DNA of 37,115 nt from Candidatus Scybalomonas excrementigallinarum (GCA_018710905.1 DVIZ01000182.1:1-37115), one strand, 5' to 3'; positions 7,916 to 15,464 are shown, counted from the first letter of the stretch. Notes: a model not told the origin generated them from the letters alone. Translations and numbers: made by a program.

Positions 7916-7921
7916 TATACT
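7916..7921 (+). promoter_or_regulatory. Likely -10 box of the ftsH promoter
   Basis: TATACT lies 12 bases before the CIRCE element, so the predicted start falls at about 7928. No good -35 is present at the normal spacing, so the box is tentative. Confidence 0.4.
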
Positions 7922-7932
7922 GGAACTAGAAA

Positions 7933-7959
7933 TTAGCACTCGGAAAAAGAGAGTGCTAA
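7933..7959. promoter_or_regulatory. CIRCE operator (HrcA binding site) upstream of ftsH
   Basis: TTAGCACTC-N9-GAGTGCTAA is present without mismatch to the CIRCE consensus, the inverted repeat bound by the heat-shock repressor HrcA. It lies just after the likely transcription start and 139 bases upstream of the ftsH start codon. CIRCE usually controls groESL and the hrcA-grpE-dnaK-dnaJ operon, so its use here places ftsH in the HrcA regulon (inference). Confidence 0.93.
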
Positions 7960-8098
7960 TTTGCAAAAACAACTTTTTTATTATATGATAAAAATGATGA
8001 GAAAAAGTGGAAATTTTAAAATTACAGATGAAAATTCCCGCTTAATAGGAAGGAATCTTAACGATAAGGATATTATCGTAGAAAGAGAGGGAGGAATT

Positions 8099-10003
8099 AT
8101 GTTTAACGATGAAAAACGACCTGAAAAACCAAAGAAGCCGTTGATGTTTTACTATGCAATCGTGTTGATTGTTTTAGTTTTATTGAATTCTTTTGTTTTT
8201 CCAGCAATGCTTGGAAAAAGTGTAAAAGATGCAACTTATAGTCAATTCGTTATGGCTTTGAACCAAGGACAAGTATCAGAAGCCTCTTTAGATGGCGATA
8301 CGCTTTATTTTGTCGTTGGAGATGGTGAAAATAAGACAGTTTGTAAGACAGTGGCAATGGAAGATGGTACCGCCCTTGTAGAGCGATTAGAAAATGCGCA
8401 TGTGGAAAATTTTGATAAAGCAGAAATTAAACAGATGTCACCAATTGTTTCATTCTTGCTCACATGGATTTTACCGATTGTTATCTTCTTTGCACTTGGA
8501 CAATTGCTTACGAGAAGTCTTCAAAAGAAGATGGGTGGCATGGGTCCTGGACCGATGACTTTTGGAAAAAGTAATGCAAAAGTGTATGTAGAAGCACAAA
8601 CAGGTAAAACATTTGCGGATGTAGCAGGGGAAGAAGAAGCGAAAGAAGCATTAGCAGAAATTGTAGACTTCCTTCACAATCCAAAAAAGTATGCGGAAAT
8701 CGGTGCAAAATTGCCAAAAGGAGCGTTATTAGTGGGACCTCCTGGAACCGGTAAAACTCTTCTTGCAAAAGCAGTAGCAGGGGAAGCAAAAGTGCCATTC
8801 TTCTCTATCTCAGGCTCTGAGTTCGTAGAAATGTTTGTTGGTATGGGGGCAGCAAGAGTTCGTGATTTATTTAAACAGGCACAAGAAAAAGCGCCATGTA
8901 TTGTATTTATTGATGAAATCGATGCCATTGGTAAGAAGAGAGATAGTGGTGGAATCGGAGGCAATGATGAACGCGAACAGACACTGAACCAGCTCTTAAC
9001 AGAGATGGATGGGTTTGATGGTAGCAGTGGAGTCGTTATTTTAGCTGCTACGAACCGTCCAGAAACATTGGATAAAGCGTTACTTCGTCCGGGGCGTTTT
9101 GATAGAAGAATTCCAGTAGAACTTCCGGATCTAAGAGGAAGGGAACAAATTTTAAGAGTGCATTTAAAAGCCGTAAGAGCAAGCGATAATATTAATGTCA
9201 ATACAATTGCACGAGCGACTTCCGGTGCATCAGGTGCTGAAATTGCTAATATTGTCAATGAGGCAGCACTTCGTGCAGTAAGACAAGGAAGACGTGTAGT
9301 ACAACAAGATGACTTAGAAGAATCTGTAGAAACAGTAATCGCAGGATATCAAAGAAAAGATTCTTCCATTTCTACAAAGGAAAAATTAATTGTATCTTAT
9401 CATGAAATCGGACATGCTTTAGTTGCAGCGATGCAGAAAAATTCAGCACCTGTTCATAAGATCACAATTATTCCAAGAACTTCAGGAGCACTTGGTTATA
9501 CGATGCAGGTGGAAGAAGATGAGCGATTATTAATGACAAAGCAAGAAGCTTTTGAAAAAATCGTAACTTTTACAGGTGGACGTGCTGCAGAGGAAATGAT
9601 CTTTGGCTCTTTTACAACTGGGGCATCTAATGATATTGAGCAAGCTACAAAGATCGCACGTGCTATGGTTACTCGATTTGGTATGAGTGATGAGTTTGAC
9701 ATGATGGCTTTAGAAACGGTAAATAATCCATATCTTGGAGGAGATACTTCACTGGCTTGTTCTCCAGAAACAGCTGCAAAAGTGGATGCAGAAGTCCTTA
9801 AAATTATTCGTGAAGCCCATGCTTTAGCAAGAAAGATTTTAGAGGAAAATAAAGATAAGTTACATGAATTAGCAAAACACCTCTATGAGCGTGAAACGAT
9901 TACAGGGGAAGAATTTATGTACATTCTTTTAAAGAAAAAAGAACTTCCTGCTTATACAGAGAATTCTGACAAGGAAGATCAAGGTGTAAACCTTGAAAAA
10001 TAA
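8099..10003 (+). CDS. ftsH: ATP-dependent zinc metalloprotease FtsH
   Basis: A membrane-anchored AAA protease of 634 residues that degrades misfolded membrane proteins and short-lived regulators. Two membrane segments (17-37 and 115-137) flank a small extracytoplasmic domain. Then come Walker A GPPGTGKT (213-220), Walker B CIVFIDEIDAIGK, the second region of homology ending RPGRFDRR, and the zinc site H435-E-I-G-H439, usually HEAGH, so an Ala to Ile change inside HExxH that keeps both His and the Glu. An upstream TTG (7961) is open in frame, but the ATG at 8099 is chosen: GAGGGAGGAATT precedes it, FtsH proteins start near their first membrane segment, and the upstream frame would overlap the CIRCE leader. 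It is predicted to be under HrcA control. Confidence 0.95.
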   Translation: MFNDEKRPEKPKKPLMFYYAIVLIVLVLLNSFVFPAMLGKSVKDATYSQFVMALNQGQVSEASLDGDTLYFVVGDGENKTVCKTVAMEDGTALVERLENAHVENFDKAEIKQMSPIVSFLLTWILPIVIFFALGQLLTRSLQKKMGGMGPGPMTFGKSNAKVYVEAQTGKTFADVAGEEEAKEALAEIVDFLHNPKKYAEIGAKLPKGALLVGPPGTGKTLLAKAVAGEAKVPFFSISGSEFVEMFVGMGAARVRDLFKQAQEKAPCIVFIDEIDAIGKKRDSGGIGGNDEREQTLNQLLTEMDGFDGSSGVVILAATNRPETLDKALLRPGRFDRRIPVELPDLRGREQILRVHLKAVRASDNINVNTIARATSGASGAEIANIVNEAALRAVRQGRRVVQQDDLEESVETVIAGYQRKDSSISTKEKLIVSYHEIGHALVAAMQKNSAPVHKITIIPRTSGALGYTMQVEEDERLLMTKQEAFEKIVTFTGGRAAEEMIFGSFTTGASNDIEQATKIARAMVTRFGMSDEFDMMALETVNNPYLGGDTSLACSPETAAKVDAEVLKIIREAHALARKILEENKDKLHELAKHLYERETITGEEFMYILLKKKELPAYTENSDKEDQGVNLEK

Positions 10004-10024
10004 ATGATGAATTTTAAATAGGAG

Positions 10025-10069
10025 TATCCCAGTAGCTATTTGTATTGTGAGCTACTGGGGTATTTTTTT
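10025..10069 (+). terminator. Intrinsic terminator after ftsH
   Basis: TATCCCAGTAGCT pairs with AGCTACTGGGGTA over 13 bp (one G-T), with a 12-base loop and seven Ts. Confidence 0.88.
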
Positions 10070-10071
10070 AT

Positions 10072-10090
10072 GCTATAGGAAATTCCTAGC
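10072..10090. repeat. TATAGGAA-type palindromic element, copy D
   Basis: GCTATAGGAAATTCCTAGC is a near-perfect palindrome starting two bases after the ftsH terminator T-tract, in the same context as copies A, B, F and H. Confidence 0.5.
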
Positions 10091-10326
10091 AACCAATGGC
10101 TTATTATGATGCCATTATGATAGGAGTTTTTCCTAGATTTTTGAAAAAACATAAGAAAAGAGATAAAAATAGAAAATATGATTTGCTATCTCTTTGGATA
10201 TGTAATATAATTAGATTCATAACGAATTGTCTGTATACAATATATTTATACGATGGAGAAGGCGTTGCATACTGTTGTATAAAAAGCATTTCATACGACA
10301 AGGGAAATCATTAAGGAGGAAATAGC
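10091..10326 (+). other. serS upstream region, no gene recognised
   Basis: This AT-rich spacer holds a small hairpin (AATGGC 10095-10100 with GCCATT 10111-10116), a short TAGGA/TCCTA hairpin at about 10121-10135, and a reading frame of 72 codons (10096-10314) that has no ribosome site and no recognisable product. I looked for a T-box leader (AGGGTGGNACCGCG) because serS is often T-box controlled, and did not find one. No convincing -35/-10 pair was found. Confidence 0.5.
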
Positions 10327-11619
10327 ATGTTAGATTTAAGATTTGTTCGAGAAAATCCAGAACTTGTAAAACAGAATATTAAAAATAAGTTCCAGGAGCA
10401 TAAATTATCGCTCGTGGACGAAGTGATTGAATTGGATGCAAAGAACAGATCCATCAAACAGGAAGCAGATACGTTAAGAGCGGATAGAAATAAAATTTCA
10501 AAGCAGATCGGTGCATTAATGGCACAAGGAAAAAAAGAAGAAGCGGAAGAAACAAAGAAAAAAGTAACTGCTTTCTCTGAACATTTAGCACAGTTAGAGG
10601 CACAGGAAACAGAATTAGAAGAAAAAATTAGAGATATTATGATGAAAATTCCTAATATCATCGATCCAAGTGTTCCAATTGGAAAAGACGATAGTGAAAA
10701 TGTAGAAGTAGAACGTTTTGGTGAACCAATTGTGCCAGATTTTGAAATTCCATATCATGTTGATATTATGGAAAGCCTTGCTGGACTCGATCTTGATAGT
10801 GCAAGAAGAGTTGCTGGAAACGGTTTCTATTATTTAATGGGAGATTTAGCTCGTCTTCACTCTTCTGTTTTAGCTTATGCGAGAGATTTTATGATCGGTC
10901 GTGGTTTCACATACTGTGTTCCACCTTTCATGATTCGCAGCAGTGTCGTAACAGGCGTTATGAGCTTTGAAGAGATGGATGCTATGATGTATAAAATCGA
11001 AGGAGAAGACTTATACTTAATTGGTACAAGTGAACACTCCATGATCGGTAAATTCATTGATCAAATCGTTCCAGAAGCAGAACTTCCATATACATTGACA
11101 AGTTATTCTCCATGTTTCCGTAAAGAAAAAGGAGCACATGGTCTTGAAGAACGCGGTGTATATCGTATTCATCAGTTCGAAAAACAAGAAATGATCGTTG
11201 TATGTAAACCAGAAGAAAGTAAAGAATGGTACGAAAAATTATGGAAAAATACTGTGGATTTATTCCGCTCTATGGATATTCCAGTTCGTACACTTGAATG
11301 TTGTTCTGGAGACTTAGCAGATTTAAAAGTAAAATCTGTTGATGTAGAAGCATGGTCACCAAGACAGAAAAAATATTTTGAAGTTGGTAGCTGTTCAAAC
11401 TTAGGAGATGCACAGGCTCGCCGTTTAAAAATCCGTGTAAATGGAGAAGATGGTAAGAAATACTTTGCGCACACTTTAAATAATACAGTAGCAGCGCCAC
11501 CTAGAATGTTAATTGCTCTTTTAGAGAACAATTTACAAGCAGATGGTTCTGTAAGAATTCCAGAAGTTCTTCGCCCATATATGGGTGGACTTGATTATAT
11601 GCGTCCAAAGAAAAAATAA
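10327..11619 (+). CDS. serS: Serine--tRNA ligase
   Basis: A 430-residue class II aminoacyl-tRNA synthetase that charges tRNA-Ser. The N-terminal long coiled-coil arm (about 25-105, rich in K, E and Q) is the tRNA-binding hairpin. Motif 2 is FRKEKGAHGLEERGVYRIHQF (from 264). The carboxylate-binding block is EVGSCSNLGDAQARR. Motif 3 reads LNNTVAAPPR393MLIALLEN: the catalytic Arg is kept, but the usual Gly-rich text (NGSGLAVGR) is replaced, closer to the variant, archaeal-like SerRS group present in some Clostridia. The ATG at 10327 has AAGGAGGAAATAGC directly upstream. It is followed by its own terminator. Confidence 0.94.
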   Translation: MLDLRFVRENPELVKQNIKNKFQEHKLSLVDEVIELDAKNRSIKQEADTLRADRNKISKQIGALMAQGKKEEAEETKKKVTAFSEHLAQLEAQETELEEKIRDIMMKIPNIIDPSVPIGKDDSENVEVERFGEPIVPDFEIPYHVDIMESLAGLDLDSARRVAGNGFYYLMGDLARLHSSVLAYARDFMIGRGFTYCVPPFMIRSSVVTGVMSFEEMDAMMYKIEGEDLYLIGTSEHSMIGKFIDQIVPEAELPYTLTSYSPCFRKEKGAHGLEERGVYRIHQFEKQEMIVVCKPEESKEWYEKLWKNTVDLFRSMDIPVRTLECCSGDLADLKVKSVDVEAWSPRQKKYFEVGSCSNLGDAQARRLKIRVNGEDGKKYFAHTLNNTVAAPPRMLIALLENNLQADGSVRIPEVLRPYMGGLDYMRPKKK

Positions 11620-11640
11620 TAAGATAATTTCATTAAAAAG

Positions 11641-11685
11641 GGCACATGGAAAAGGATGAGAAAGACTTTTCCATGTGCCATTTTG
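11641..11685 (+). terminator. Intrinsic terminator after serS
   Basis: GGCACATGGAAAAG pairs perfectly with CTTTTCCATGTGCC (14 bp, 11-base loop), followed by ATTTTGTTG and more T-rich sequence. Confidence 0.8.
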
Positions 11686-11710
11686 TTGCTTTATTTTATT
11701 TTTGAGGAGG

Positions 11711-11748
11711 GGAGATAGTTCTAATGAGTGGGGGGAAGAACTATCTCC
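11711..11748. repeat. Perfect 12-bp inverted repeat between serS and the DUF3793 unit
   Basis: GGAGATAGTTCT (11711-11722) and AGAACTATCTCC (11737-11748) form a perfect hairpin with a 14-base G-rich loop. There is no T-tract, so it is not a normal terminator. A similar half arm (GAGAAACTATCTCATAG) recurs at about 12053-12069. Confidence 0.6.
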
Positions 11749-11886
11749 AGTAATATGAAAAAAATTTATAGAAAAAGGGAATCAAATGATTCATCCTTCT
11801 ATCTGTATTTAGTATAGCCATAAAATGTGGCGAAACTTTGATGGTTTTGTGAAAAATGAGTGAACAAAAAAGTAAGTAAAAAAGTG

Positions 11887-11915
11887 TTGACAAAGATTTC
11901 AACTAGTGATATCAT
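11887..11915 (+). promoter_or_regulatory. Strong sigma-A promoter of the DUF3793 unit
   Basis: TTGACA (11887-11892) and TATCAT (11910-11915) are 17 bases apart. The predicted start is about 11922, inside the first operator. Confidence 0.75.
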
Positions 11916-11919
11916 AACG

Positions 11920-11941
11920 ATAGTTAGTTAAAGCTAACTAT
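11920..11941. promoter_or_regulatory. Operator 1: AGTTAG-N6-CTAACT palindrome
   Basis: ATAGTTAG-TTAAAG-CTAACTAT is a perfect 8-bp inverted repeat lying over the predicted transcription start. The same core with the same spacer length recurs at 12142-12159. It resembles sites of DtxR/IdeR-type metal regulators (TTAGGnnAnnCTAA); that link is inference. Confidence 0.65.
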
Positions 11942-11959
11942 TTGAGAAATTAAATAGAC

Positions 11960-12015
11960 GAGAAAAGGCAATAGGAACTTGTACTCTAGGTTGATAAACA
12001 ATCCTTTCTCTTTTT
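11960..12015 (+). terminator. Possible attenuator in the DUF3793 leader
   Basis: GAGAAAAGG (11960-11968) can pair with CCTTTCTC (12003-12010), with one bulge, and five Ts follow. The loop is long (34 bases), so the structure is uncertain. If real, it would end a short transcript of about 94 bases before the coding region. Confidence 0.35.
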
Positions 12016-12139
12016 CAGCGAAAGAAAATAAGAATAAAAATGCGAAATATGGGAGAAACTATCTCATAGTACTTATTTTTTAGTTGAAGGGAGTGAGTCA
12101 ACTGGAGAGACAGAAAGAAAGTTCTTTTCTTTTTAAGAG

Positions 12140-12161
12140 AAAGTTAGTAGGGACTAACTTT
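12140..12161. promoter_or_regulatory. Operator 2: second AGTTAG-N6-CTAACT palindrome
   Basis: AAAGTTAGT-AGGG-ACTAACTTT is a perfect 9-bp inverted repeat, 34 bases before the chosen GTG start. Its core AGTTAG-N6-CTAACT is identical to operator 1. Its presence supports treating 12084-12194 as leader rather than coding. Confidence 0.65.
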
Positions 12162-12194
12162 AAAGGAGAATGGAAGAGTAAAGAGGTGAAACGA

Positions 12195-12746
12195 GTGAAA
12201 GAGCAGCTTTTAATTGAACATTGTTCTCTAACCCTTGCAAATTTAAAAGCAGGTAATTTATTTCGATATTTTCTAGAGAGCCAAGAAGAAATTGATGAGT
12301 ATTTAAATTATTGGAATGGACAAATGAATAAAAAAGGCGTGTATTTGACCATTGTGAAGCAGTGTGAAGAAACCGCACTTATTTATGTTTATCGAAAAAG
12401 TAGTCTTATGCAGGTGCTAGAACGAGAAGAAATTCAAAACTTTTTAAAGAGATACGGATATGAGGATTTTTCAATTGAAGGTTGTATCACACATTTAAGA
12501 AAGCAGTTTCAAAGAAATTGTACGTTTCCCCATGAAATCGGAGTATTTTTAGAATATCCACTAGAGGATATTGTTGGTTTTATTGAAAATAAAGGAAGAA
12601 ATTATAAGTGTGTTGGCTGTTGGAAAGTTTATGGAGATGAAAAGAATGCAGAGAAATTATTTACAAAGTTCAAGAAGTGCCAATGCATTTATCGACAACA
12701 ATATCTAAGCGGTCGAGATATTATGAAGCTTACAGTAGCGGCATAA
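12195..12746 (+). CDS. DUF3793 family protein
   Basis: The product is 183 residues from GTG 12195. It matches the DUF3793 family (PF12672), seen mainly in Clostridia and often close to flavodoxin or ferrous-iron transport genes. The recognisable parts are the start KEQLLIEHCSLTLANLKAGNLF and the C-terminal block FPHEIGVFLEYPLEDIVGFIENKG, then KCVGCWKVYGDEKNAEKLF and KKCQCIYRQQY, with several conserved Cys residues. The frame is open from a TTG at 12084, but GTG 12195 fits AGAGGTG seven bases upstream, the family's usual start and its length, and leaves operator 2 outside the gene. The function is unknown. Its neighbour is a flavodoxin, which suggests a role under iron limitation (inference). 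Confidence 0.82.
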   Translation: MKEQLLIEHCSLTLANLKAGNLFRYFLESQEEIDEYLNYWNGQMNKKGVYLTIVKQCEETALIYVYRKSSLMQVLEREEIQNFLKRYGYEDFSIEGCITHLRKQFQRNCTFPHEIGVFLEYPLEDIVGFIENKGRNYKCVGCWKVYGDEKNAEKLFTKFKKCQCIYRQQYLSGRDIMKLTVAA

Positions 12747-12947
12747 GACAGTCTGTACCGTGTATCTTGCATCATAGAGGGAGAATCTAAAAATAGAAGA
12801 GTAGACGCGATTTTATGAGAAAAGATGAAAGAAAGTAAAGTGAAAAAGTAGATAAAGAATAAAACAATGGTGATAAAGGGATCGAATCGAAAGTATGAGA
12901 TCGCTTAACATAAAAAATAGACAAAATGGAAAGGAAAGGGAAAGAAA

Positions 12948-13376
12948 ATGAGTAAAGTTGCAGTTGTGTATTGGAGTGGAACAGGAAACACAGAGGCTAT
13001 GGCAAATGCCGTTGTAGAAGGAGCAAAAGCTGCAGGAGCAGAGGTAGAACTTTTTACAGCTTCTGAGTTTAATGCAAGTAAAATGGATGAATTTGATGCC
13101 GTTGCTTTTGGGTGTCCATCTATGGGAGCAGAAGAATTAGAAGAATCTGAATTTGCACCAATGTTTGAAGATTGTGAAAGTAAATTAAGTGGAAAGAAAA
13201 TTGCTTTATTTGGTTCTTACGGATGGGGCGATGGAGAATGGATGAGAACATGGGAAGAAACTTGCAATTCCGATGGAGCAAATTTAGTTTGTGATTATGT
13301 CATTTGCAACAATGAGCCAGATGAAGAAGGATTAGAAAGTTGTAAAGAACTTGGAAATAAAGTTGCAACTGCTTAA
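12948..13376 (+). CDS. Short-chain flavodoxin
   Basis: A 142-residue FMN-binding electron carrier that can replace ferredoxin when iron is short. The phosphate-binding loop is YWSGTGNTEAM (about 8-18). The FMN ring loops are CPSMGAEELEESEF (about 55-68) and GSYGWGDGEWM (about 88-98). The length is typical of clostridial short flavodoxins. The ATG at 12948 follows AAAGGAAAGGGAAAG. It lies 201 bases after the DUF3793 gene with no clear terminator between, so readthrough from the operator-controlled promoter is possible; a separate promoter was not identified. Confidence 0.93.
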   Translation: MSKVAVVYWSGTGNTEAMANAVVEGAKAAGAEVELFTASEFNASKMDEFDAVAFGCPSMGAEELEESEFAPMFEDCESKLSGKKIALFGSYGWGDGEWMRTWEETCNSDGANLVCDYVICNNEPDEEGLESCKELGNKVATA

Positions 13377-13448
13377 TGAATTACATAGTAAAATAAAAGT
13401 AAAATAAAAAATTACAGCTGATAGAAAAGAAATACATATGCCATAAAA

Positions 13449-13492
13449 GGGGCTGTCGCCTAGCTAACTATTTTAGCCAATGCGACAGCCCC
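13449..13492. terminator. Bidirectional terminator between flavodoxin and the VTC-like gene
   Basis: GGGGCTGTCGC (13449-13459) and GCGACAGCCCC (13482-13492) pair over 11 bp. On the minus strand the stem is followed by TTTTATGG, so it serves the minus gene best; on the plus strand only a weak T-rich stretch follows. Confidence 0.75.
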
Positions 13493-13505
13493 TATGTTAA
13501 ATTTA

Positions 13506-14138
13506 TTATAACTCCACAGCACTTTGGATTCGAAAGCTAGCGTAAGTTTTAGAATCGGCAGGTAACTCTTTTTCCTCTAAGAAAAGACTGGTGCGGAAAG
13601 ACATTTTAACGTTATCATTGATTGTGATCTGAGATTGCCCTCCATTGAATATGTGGCGTTTTCTTTTGCAGGAGATAACAAAAGAAGGGCGATATTGATA
13701 AGTTTGGTGTTTTGAGTAATATTCTAAGAAAAGAGGTTCTTCACTATCTTCCATAAAAGATAAATCTCCCTTTAATATTTTTTTACACTGTTTTTTGCTT
13801 AGGATAATGGAATTCTCTAGAGAGCGATTTTCTCCTTTATAACGTTTATGAAAAAGGTAACGAGATTGGTGTCCCACTTTAATATATTCAATATAAAAGA
13901 GTTCAGGCATTGTTTGAAGAAGAGGAAGTGTGCCACTGATCTCTAAAGAAGGAAGCAAATAGAGCTCTCTTACTTGGGCGCTAAAAGGCATATCTTTTGC
14001 ATGTTCAGATATCTCATATTTGTCTAATATTTGATATAAAAGAGGAATAGAATCCTGTGGAATACATTTTGCAATTTCATAATGAAAGTTTGGATTTGTT
14101 TCGATTATGGATAATGAATTTGTTGTATTTGTTGTCAT
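13506..14138 (-). CDS. Divergent VTC-domain-like protein (CYTH-type fold), tentative
   Basis: The product is 210 residues with no signal peptide. The C-terminal half resembles the polyphosphate-polymerase VTC domain: SIILSKKQCKKILKGDLSFM, then EEPLFLEYYSKHQTYQYRPSFVISCKRKRHIF and SQITINDNVKMSF, matching the order KL-GD, LLxExY, LRPxxxVxYxRxAY and VRITxDxxI. The N-terminal half (FHYEIAKCIPQDSIPLLYQILDKY) fits only loosely, and the charged motifs for nucleotide binding are hard to place, so it may be inactive. Start: the frame opens at a GTG (14162), but ATG 14138 has AAGGAAG six bases upstream and is preferred. It is transcribed divergently from ldh. Polyphosphate synthesis is possible but unproven. 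Confidence 0.5.
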   Translation of the reverse strand: MTTNTTNSLSIIETNPNFHYEIAKCIPQDSIPLLYQILDKYEISEHAKDMPFSAQVRELYLLPSLEISGTLPLLQTMPELFYIEYIKVGHQSRYLFHKRYKGENRSLENSIILSKKQCKKILKGDLSFMEDSEEPLFLEYYSKHQTYQYRPSFVISCKRKRHIFNGGQSQITINDNVKMSFRTSLFLEEKELPADSKTYASFRIQSAVEL

Positions 14139-14411
14139 AGCTATCTTCCTTTCCATTGTCACTTAAACAATATTATGTATATATTATATAAAACCATAAC
14201 AATATCTTGTGGTTTATTCGTTTAAAGTCATCATTTTTCTTTTTCTACTCTTATCATACAACAAAAATATGACCGTTCTGTGGATAATATCTGAAGAAAA
14301 TATGAGATATTTATGAAAAATTAATAAGAGATTTATTAAGAAACGTAAGAATTACAAATTTCTATGAGTAAAATCAAGAAATGTTAGACAGAATATTCTT
14401 TATAAACACTA

Positions 14412-14417
14412 TATAAT
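14412..14417 (+). promoter_or_regulatory. Likely -10 box of the ldh promoter
   Basis: A consensus TATAAT lies 32 bases before the ldh start. No good -35 is seen at 16-18 bases. The rest of the spacer between the VTC-like gene and ldh (14139-14411) is very AT-rich and holds nothing else I can name; no Rex-type TTGTTAAN4TTAACAA site is present. Confidence 0.45.
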
Positions 14418-14448
14418 GGAGAAAAGAAGAAAGAGAGGTCATTTCCTT

Positions 14449-15384
14449 ATGAATATTCAAAAATGTGCAGTTATCGGTTGTGGAGCTGTCGGTTCAACAA
14501 TCGCTTTTCAACTTGTAAATGGTGGTCTTTTTAATGAGATCGTTTTATTAGATGTAAATAAGAAAAAAGCAGAAGGAGAGGCAATGGATATCGGTCATGG
14601 AATTCCCTTTGTACAGCCAGTTGATATCTATGCAGGAGATTATTCTGATTTAAAAGATGCTTATCTTGTTATTGTAACCGCAGGAGCCAGTCAAGCTCCA
14701 GGAGAGACAAGAATTGATTTAATCCATAAAAATGCTAGAATTTTTGAAAGCATTATTCCACAGATTACAAAGTACAATAAAGAATGTATTCTTTTAATTG
14801 TAGCCAATCCAGTGGATGTTTTAACAAGTCTTGCATTAAAATTAAGTGGATTCCCACCAGAAAGAGTTATCGGAAGTGGTACGGTATTAGATACTGCTCG
14901 CTTTAAATATAAATTAGGAGAACAGATGGGAATCGATACAAGAAATGTTCATGCATTTATTATCGGGGAACATGGTGATAGTGAATTAGCTGTTTGGAGT
15001 AGCGCAAATGTATCTGGTATTCCACTCGATGAGTATTGTGCAAATGGTGGAAATTGTAAAGGAATTGAAGATCGAGAAAAGATTTACGAAGAAGTAAAAA
15101 ATAGTGCTTATGAGATTATTGAAAGAAAAGGGGCTACCTATTACGCTATCGGTGTTGCGGTAGAGAGAATTGCACAAGCACTTGTTCGTGATGAGCATTC
15201 TGTATTAACCGTTTCTAGTTTGATGACAGGTCAGTATGGTATCGAAGGTGTTTGTCTTGGTATGCCAGCTGTTATCGGAGAAAATGGTGTAGAAAAAATG
15301 ATAGAACTTCCATTAAACGAAGAAGAGGAAAGAAAATTAAAGGAATCTGCAGAAACACTTGCACGCGTATTAGAAGAAGCATAA
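14449..15384 (+). CDS. ldh: L-lactate dehydrogenase
   Basis: A 311-residue NAD-dependent enzyme that reduces pyruvate to L-lactate. The Rossmann loop is GCGAVGSTIA (10-19). The substrate loop reads AGASQ82APGETR88, and Gln at this place marks lactate rather than malate dehydrogenase. N120 (VANPVD), D148 and R151 (VLDTARF) and the catalytic H175 (IGEHGDSE) are all present. The frame is open from an upstream ATG at 14416, but ATG 14449 is chosen: GAGAGGT lies nine bases before it, and the first would add residues not seen in the family and overlap the -10 box. It is monocistronic. Confidence 0.95.
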   Translation: MNIQKCAVIGCGAVGSTIAFQLVNGGLFNEIVLLDVNKKKAEGEAMDIGHGIPFVQPVDIYAGDYSDLKDAYLVIVTAGASQAPGETRIDLIHKNARIFESIIPQITKYNKECILLIVANPVDVLTSLALKLSGFPPERVIGSGTVLDTARFKYKLGEQMGIDTRNVHAFIIGEHGDSELAVWSSANVSGIPLDEYCANGGNCKGIEDREKIYEEVKNSAYEIIERKGATYYAIGVAVERIAQALVRDEHSVLTVSSLMTGQYGIEGVCLGMPAVIGENGVEKMIELPLNEEEERKLKESAETLARVLEEA

Positions 15385-15464
15385 AAAGAATGAAGTATGC
15401 ATGATTTAGACATAATGATTTTTTCGGTTATTAGAAATGAATTTTTTGATAAGAAAAAAGAGGA

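Noticed and set aside
7961-8098. N-terminal extension of FtsH by 46 residues from a TTG
   Set aside because: It would begin at the CIRCE edge, lacks a ribosome site and precedes a well-placed ATG with GAGGGAGGAATT.
10096-10314. A 72-codon open frame between ftsH and serS
   Set aside because: It has no ribosome site, an atypical composition and overlaps hairpins of the serS leader. It is kept only as a described spacer.
10091-10326. T-box leader for serS
   Set aside because: The conserved AGGGTGGNACCGCG antiterminator text is absent and no terminator precedes the serS start.
12084-12194. N-terminal extension of the DUF3793 protein by 37 residues
   Set aside because: It would make operator 2 coding, and the GTG at 12195 has a better ribosome site and matches the family start.
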